Of a stretch of 64,000 nucleotides of DNA, positions 62,008-64,000 are shown piece by piece. The notes beneath the pieces were generated by a model. It made no database searches. It was not told where the DNA came from and worked only from the letters and a program-made list of their open reading frames with translations. The stretch is taken from contig CAWCAC010000002.1 in the NCBI GenBank assembly GCA_963793415.1, forward strand, positions 2,232,001 through 2,296,000, written 5' to 3'. The stretch comes from CAXMST01 sp963793415 (GTDB lineage Bacteria; Actinomycetota; Thermoleophilia; Solirubrobacterales; 70-9). Position 1 is the stretch's first letter; every line of letters starts with the position of its first letter. A program made the position numbers and the translations under genes.

Positions 62008-63045
62008 ATGCGGACTGGGGAAGCCGGACGGCGTCAGCTCCGGCGGTCGATCGCGGGCCTCTGGGCCCTCGGCGCCGTCGCGGTCGTCTCGTGGGCCTCC
62101 CCCGCCTCCGCGGCCGTTGCCTCAACCTCGGCCGCGGAGCAGGACCGCGGCCCCGAGCTGACCGTGCCGCGCAGCGAGCTCAAGGCGGCCTTCAGCTGCC
62201 CAACCGACCCAACCGCTGCAACAAAGACGCCGATCATGTTCGTCTCCGGCACCGCCAGCACGGGCTCCCAGGGCTACGCGCTGATGCAGGGAGCGTTCGA
62301 GCGCTTTGGGCATCCGGTCTGCCACGTCACCTTCCCGGACCTGACGACCGCCGACATCCAGGTCTCGGTCCAGTACCTCGTCTATGGGCTGCGGCGCGAG
62401 TACGAGCTCGCCGGACGCAAGGTCGCGATCTACGGGATCAGCCAGGGCGGCCTGATCTCCCGCTTCGCGCTCACCTACTGGCCCGATCTGCGGCGCAAGG
62501 TCGGCGACCTCTTCTCCGCGGCCGGCACGCAACACGGCACCGACATCGACTTCGGCGGCTGCGCCGGCGGCTGCGCGCCGGCGATCTGGCAGCAGCTCGA
62601 GGGCTCGAGGCTGCTGCGGGCCCTCAACGCCCAGCCGGACGAGACGCCCGGCGGCGTCTCCTACACGACCGTCCGCACGGAGATGGACGAGCTGGTGCAA
62701 CCGCAGACCGGCAAGCACCCGACCTCCTCGCTCGCGGGCGCCCGCAACATCCGCATCCAGAAGGTCTGCCCCGGCCGCGTCACCGGGCACCTTGGAGCGA
62801 TCGTCAACTCGGTCTCGTTCGCCGCCTTCACCGACGCCGTCGGTCGTCGCGGCCGCGGCATCGAGGGGGCCGCGCGGACGTCGCGCCTGCCCGCCGGCGT
62901 CTGCGATCAGCCCTACGCGGAGGGTCTCGTCGAGGCCCAGGTCGAGGCGCTGATCGCGGCAGCCGGAGGCGGGCTCGCCTCCGTCCTCGACCTCGTCCCC
63001 GAGGTCGGGAGAGAGCCCAGGGTCCGCGCCGTCTTCAAGCGCTGA
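62008..63045 (+). CDS. Secreted lipase, CalB-like alpha/beta hydrolase
   Basis: 345 residues. Signal peptide SIAGLWALGAVAVVSWASPA with an ASAAV cleavage region. IMFVSGTASTGSQGYALMQG, GHPVCHVTFPDLTTADIQVS and VQYLVYGLRREYELAGRKVA lead to the nucleophile elbow YGISQGGLISRFALTYWPDL; GTQHGTDIDF follows. This order and spacing closely parallel Candida antarctica lipase B, whose nucleophile is in TWSQGG followed by a similar helix. The catalytic Asp is probably in TEMDELVQPQTG and the His in VTGHLGAIVNS. Six Cys may pair outside the cell. Ester or lipid hydrolysis is likely. Confidence 0.82.
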   Translation: MRTGEAGRRQLRRSIAGLWALGAVAVVSWASPASAAVASTSAAEQDRGPELTVPRSELKAAFSCPTDPTAATKTPIMFVSGTASTGSQGYALMQGAFERFGHPVCHVTFPDLTTADIQVSVQYLVYGLRREYELAGRKVAIYGISQGGLISRFALTYWPDLRRKVGDLFSAAGTQHGTDIDFGGCAGGCAPAIWQQLEGSRLLRALNAQPDETPGGVSYTTVRTEMDELVQPQTGKHPTSSLAGARNIRIQKVCPGRVTGHLGAIVNSVSFAAFTDAVGRRGRGIEGAARTSRLPAGVCDQPYAEGLVEAQVEALIAAAGGGLASVLDLVPEVGREPRVRAVFKR

Positions 63046-63063
63046 GGACCCTCGGGCGGACGG

Positions 63064-63306
63064 CTACTGCTCGTAGCCCTCGACGGTCTCGGTGTCGCGG
63101 ACGGAGGTGTTGTCGGGGTCGAGGCCGAACTCCTCGTGCGCCTGGCGCTGGCGCAGCAGGTCCCAGGATTTGTCGAGCTCGACCTTGAGCTCCTCGAGGC
63201 GCGCGTGACGCTCGGGGTCCTCGCCCTTCTGGGGTGCCTCGCCAAGCAGCTTCTGCTCCTCGGCGACCATCTGCTCGATCCGCTCCCTGAGCGTCGCGTC
63301 GTCCAT
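63064..63306 (-). CDS. DUF2630 family protein
   Basis: 80 residues from ATG 63306. DATLRERIEQMVAEEQKLLG, RHARLEELKVELDKSWDLLR and QRQAHEEFGLDPD form the two-helix DUF2630 pattern, ending in RDTETVEGYEQ. A small soluble helical-hairpin protein with no known role. TATCGT lies 7 nt before the ATG. It is divergent from the zinc-binding peptidase gene, with only 35 bp between the two starts. Confidence 0.85.
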   Translation of the reverse strand: MDDATLRERIEQMVAEEQKLLGEAPQKGEDPERHARLEELKVELDKSWDLLRQRQAHEEFGLDPDNTSVRDTETVEGYEQ

Positions 63307-63313
63307 ACCGGTG

Positions 63314-63319
63314 ACGATA
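63314..63319 (-). promoter_or_regulatory. Candidate -10 box for the DUF2630 gene
   Basis: On the minus strand TATCGT lies 7 nt before ATG 63306. The divergent -10 box lies 6 bp away. Confidence 0.5.
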
Positions 63320-63324
63320 GCGGC

Positions 63325-63330
63325 TAGCCT
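63325..63330 (+). promoter_or_regulatory. Candidate -10 box for the zinc-binding peptidase gene
   Basis: TAGCCT lies 11 nt before ATG 63342, which allows a leader of only a few nucleotides. Confidence 0.45.
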
Positions 63331-63341
63331 GCCCGACCCCG

Positions 63342-64000
63342 ATGCGGGCATTCAGCTGCGACAACTGCTCCCGGCTCGTCTTCTTCCCCAACACGAGCTG
63401 CCTCAACTGCGGCGCCGAGCTCGCCTTCGACTGGAAGACCCGCGAGATCTGCAACGACCCCGCGCATCGCTGCGCGAATCGGGCCGTCGCCGCCTGCAAC
63501 GCGCAGGTGGACGCCGAGGGCGATCTCTGCTTCGCCTGCCTGCTGACCCGAACCCGCCCGCCCGACGACGACGCCGAGGGCATGGCCGCCTTCGCCGAGG
63601 CCGAGGCTGCCAAGCGTCACCTCCTGTTCGAGCTGGGCGAGCTCGGCCTGCCGGTCGACTCCTACCGGGACGTCGAAGGCGGGCTCGCCTTCGACCTCCT
63701 CTCGAGCTCGCAACAGCCGGTCACGACCGGGCACGCGACCGGGCTGATCACACTCGACCTGGCCGAGTCCGACGACGTCCACCGCGAGCGCATGCGCCAA
63801 GAACTCGGCGAGCCCTACCGGACCCTGCTCGGCCACTTCCGCCACGAGGTCGGCCACTACTACTTCCCGATCCTGACCTCGGAAGCCACACAACTCGACC
63901 GCGCCCGGGCCCTGTTCGGCGACGAACGCGAGGACTACGCCGCCGCTCTCGACCGCCACTACGAGCAGGGGCCGCCTCCCGGCTGGCAGCAGCGCTACGT
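63342..64000 (+). CDS. Putative zinc-binding metallopeptidase, cut by right window edge
   Basis: 219 codons are open from ATG 63342 to the edge. A zinc ribbon comes first (FSCDNCSRLVFFPNTSCLNC, then ICNDPAHRCANRAVAACN and LCFACLLTRTR), followed by a helical region and the metallopeptidase helix LGHFRHEVGHYYFPILT, an HExxH variant written H-E-V-G-H. This is the architecture of the putative zinc-binding peptidase family formerly DUF2248. The rest of the catalytic domain lies beyond the window. Substrate unknown. Confidence 0.88.
   Translation, partial: MRAFSCDNCSRLVFFPNTSCLNCGAELAFDWKTREICNDPAHRCANRAVAACNAQVDAEGDLCFACLLTRTRPPDDDAEGMAAFAEAEAAKRHLLFELGELGLPVDSYRDVEGGLAFDLLSSSQQPVTTGHATGLITLDLAESDDVHRERMRQELGEPYRTLLGHFRHEVGHYYFPILTSEATQLDRARALFGDEREDYAAALDRHYEQGPPPGWQQRY

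Overview
The window is high-GC actinobacterial chromosome, most likely from the class Thermoleophilia (Solirubrobacterales or a close relative). The evidence is the actinobacterial tlyA-nadK-recN-steA-steB-pyrG-xerD gene order, two secreted repeat proteins of a kind typical of Solirubrobacterales (990-1622 and 12286-12822), a strong G/C third-position bias, and many start codons placed 6-11 nt after a TAnnnT box, as expected for leaderless mRNAs. The taxonomic call is an inference from gene content.

Layout. 1-7081 holds single-gene units: a carotenoid oxygenase cut by the left edge, an M28 peptidase, a GST-like protein, hydrolases and small conserved proteins. 7283-18461 is an accessory zone. 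A clear integrated element lies at 12966-18431, between a 45-bp copy of the 3' half of a tRNA-CAU gene and the intact tRNA. It carries an N-terminally truncated tyrosine recombinase and a cargo of membrane proteins (YihY, TMEM175-like, AI-2E family) plus a GYD protein. A weaker tRNA T-arm fragment at 7359, next to a cut-off signal-peptide ORF, may mark an older boundary, so that 7359-12966 would be a second, decayed insertion with a quinone oxidoreductase, a CsgG/TolB-like secreted protein and membrane proteins.

18540-31664 is metabolic: PEP synthase, a Na+/H+ antiporter, a lactate-monooxygenase-like flavoenzyme, an epoxide-hydrolase-like protein, methylmalonate-semialdehyde dehydrogenase, a thioredoxin-fold lipoprotein, an SDR, a glycosyltransferase and a delta-60 repeat protein, followed by tRNA-Asn. 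32180-42469 is a minus-strand housekeeping run: CFA synthase, dnaG, dGTPase, recO, P1 peptidase, mutM, xerD, DUF3866 and an M20 peptidase, several with 4-bp start/stop overlaps. A TetR/glycosyltransferase pair with an obvious palindromic operator follows at 42507-44386.

44902-53811 (minus) holds pyrG, a MraY/WecA-like transferase, steB, steA, recN, nadK and tlyA, with the order known from Mycobacterium tuberculosis Rv1694-Rv1701. A CRP-type palindrome lies upstream of tlyA. 54042-56483 encodes three pilin-like proteins behind a strong terminator. 56569-60180 is dxs-ispA-xseB-like-nusB, with dxs carrying a proline-rich insertion and with no xseA. The right end has a DUF559 protein, efp, a secreted CalB-like lipase, a DUF2630 protein and a zinc-binding peptidase cut by the right edge. 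No CRISPR array, rRNA or intact insertion sequence was seen.
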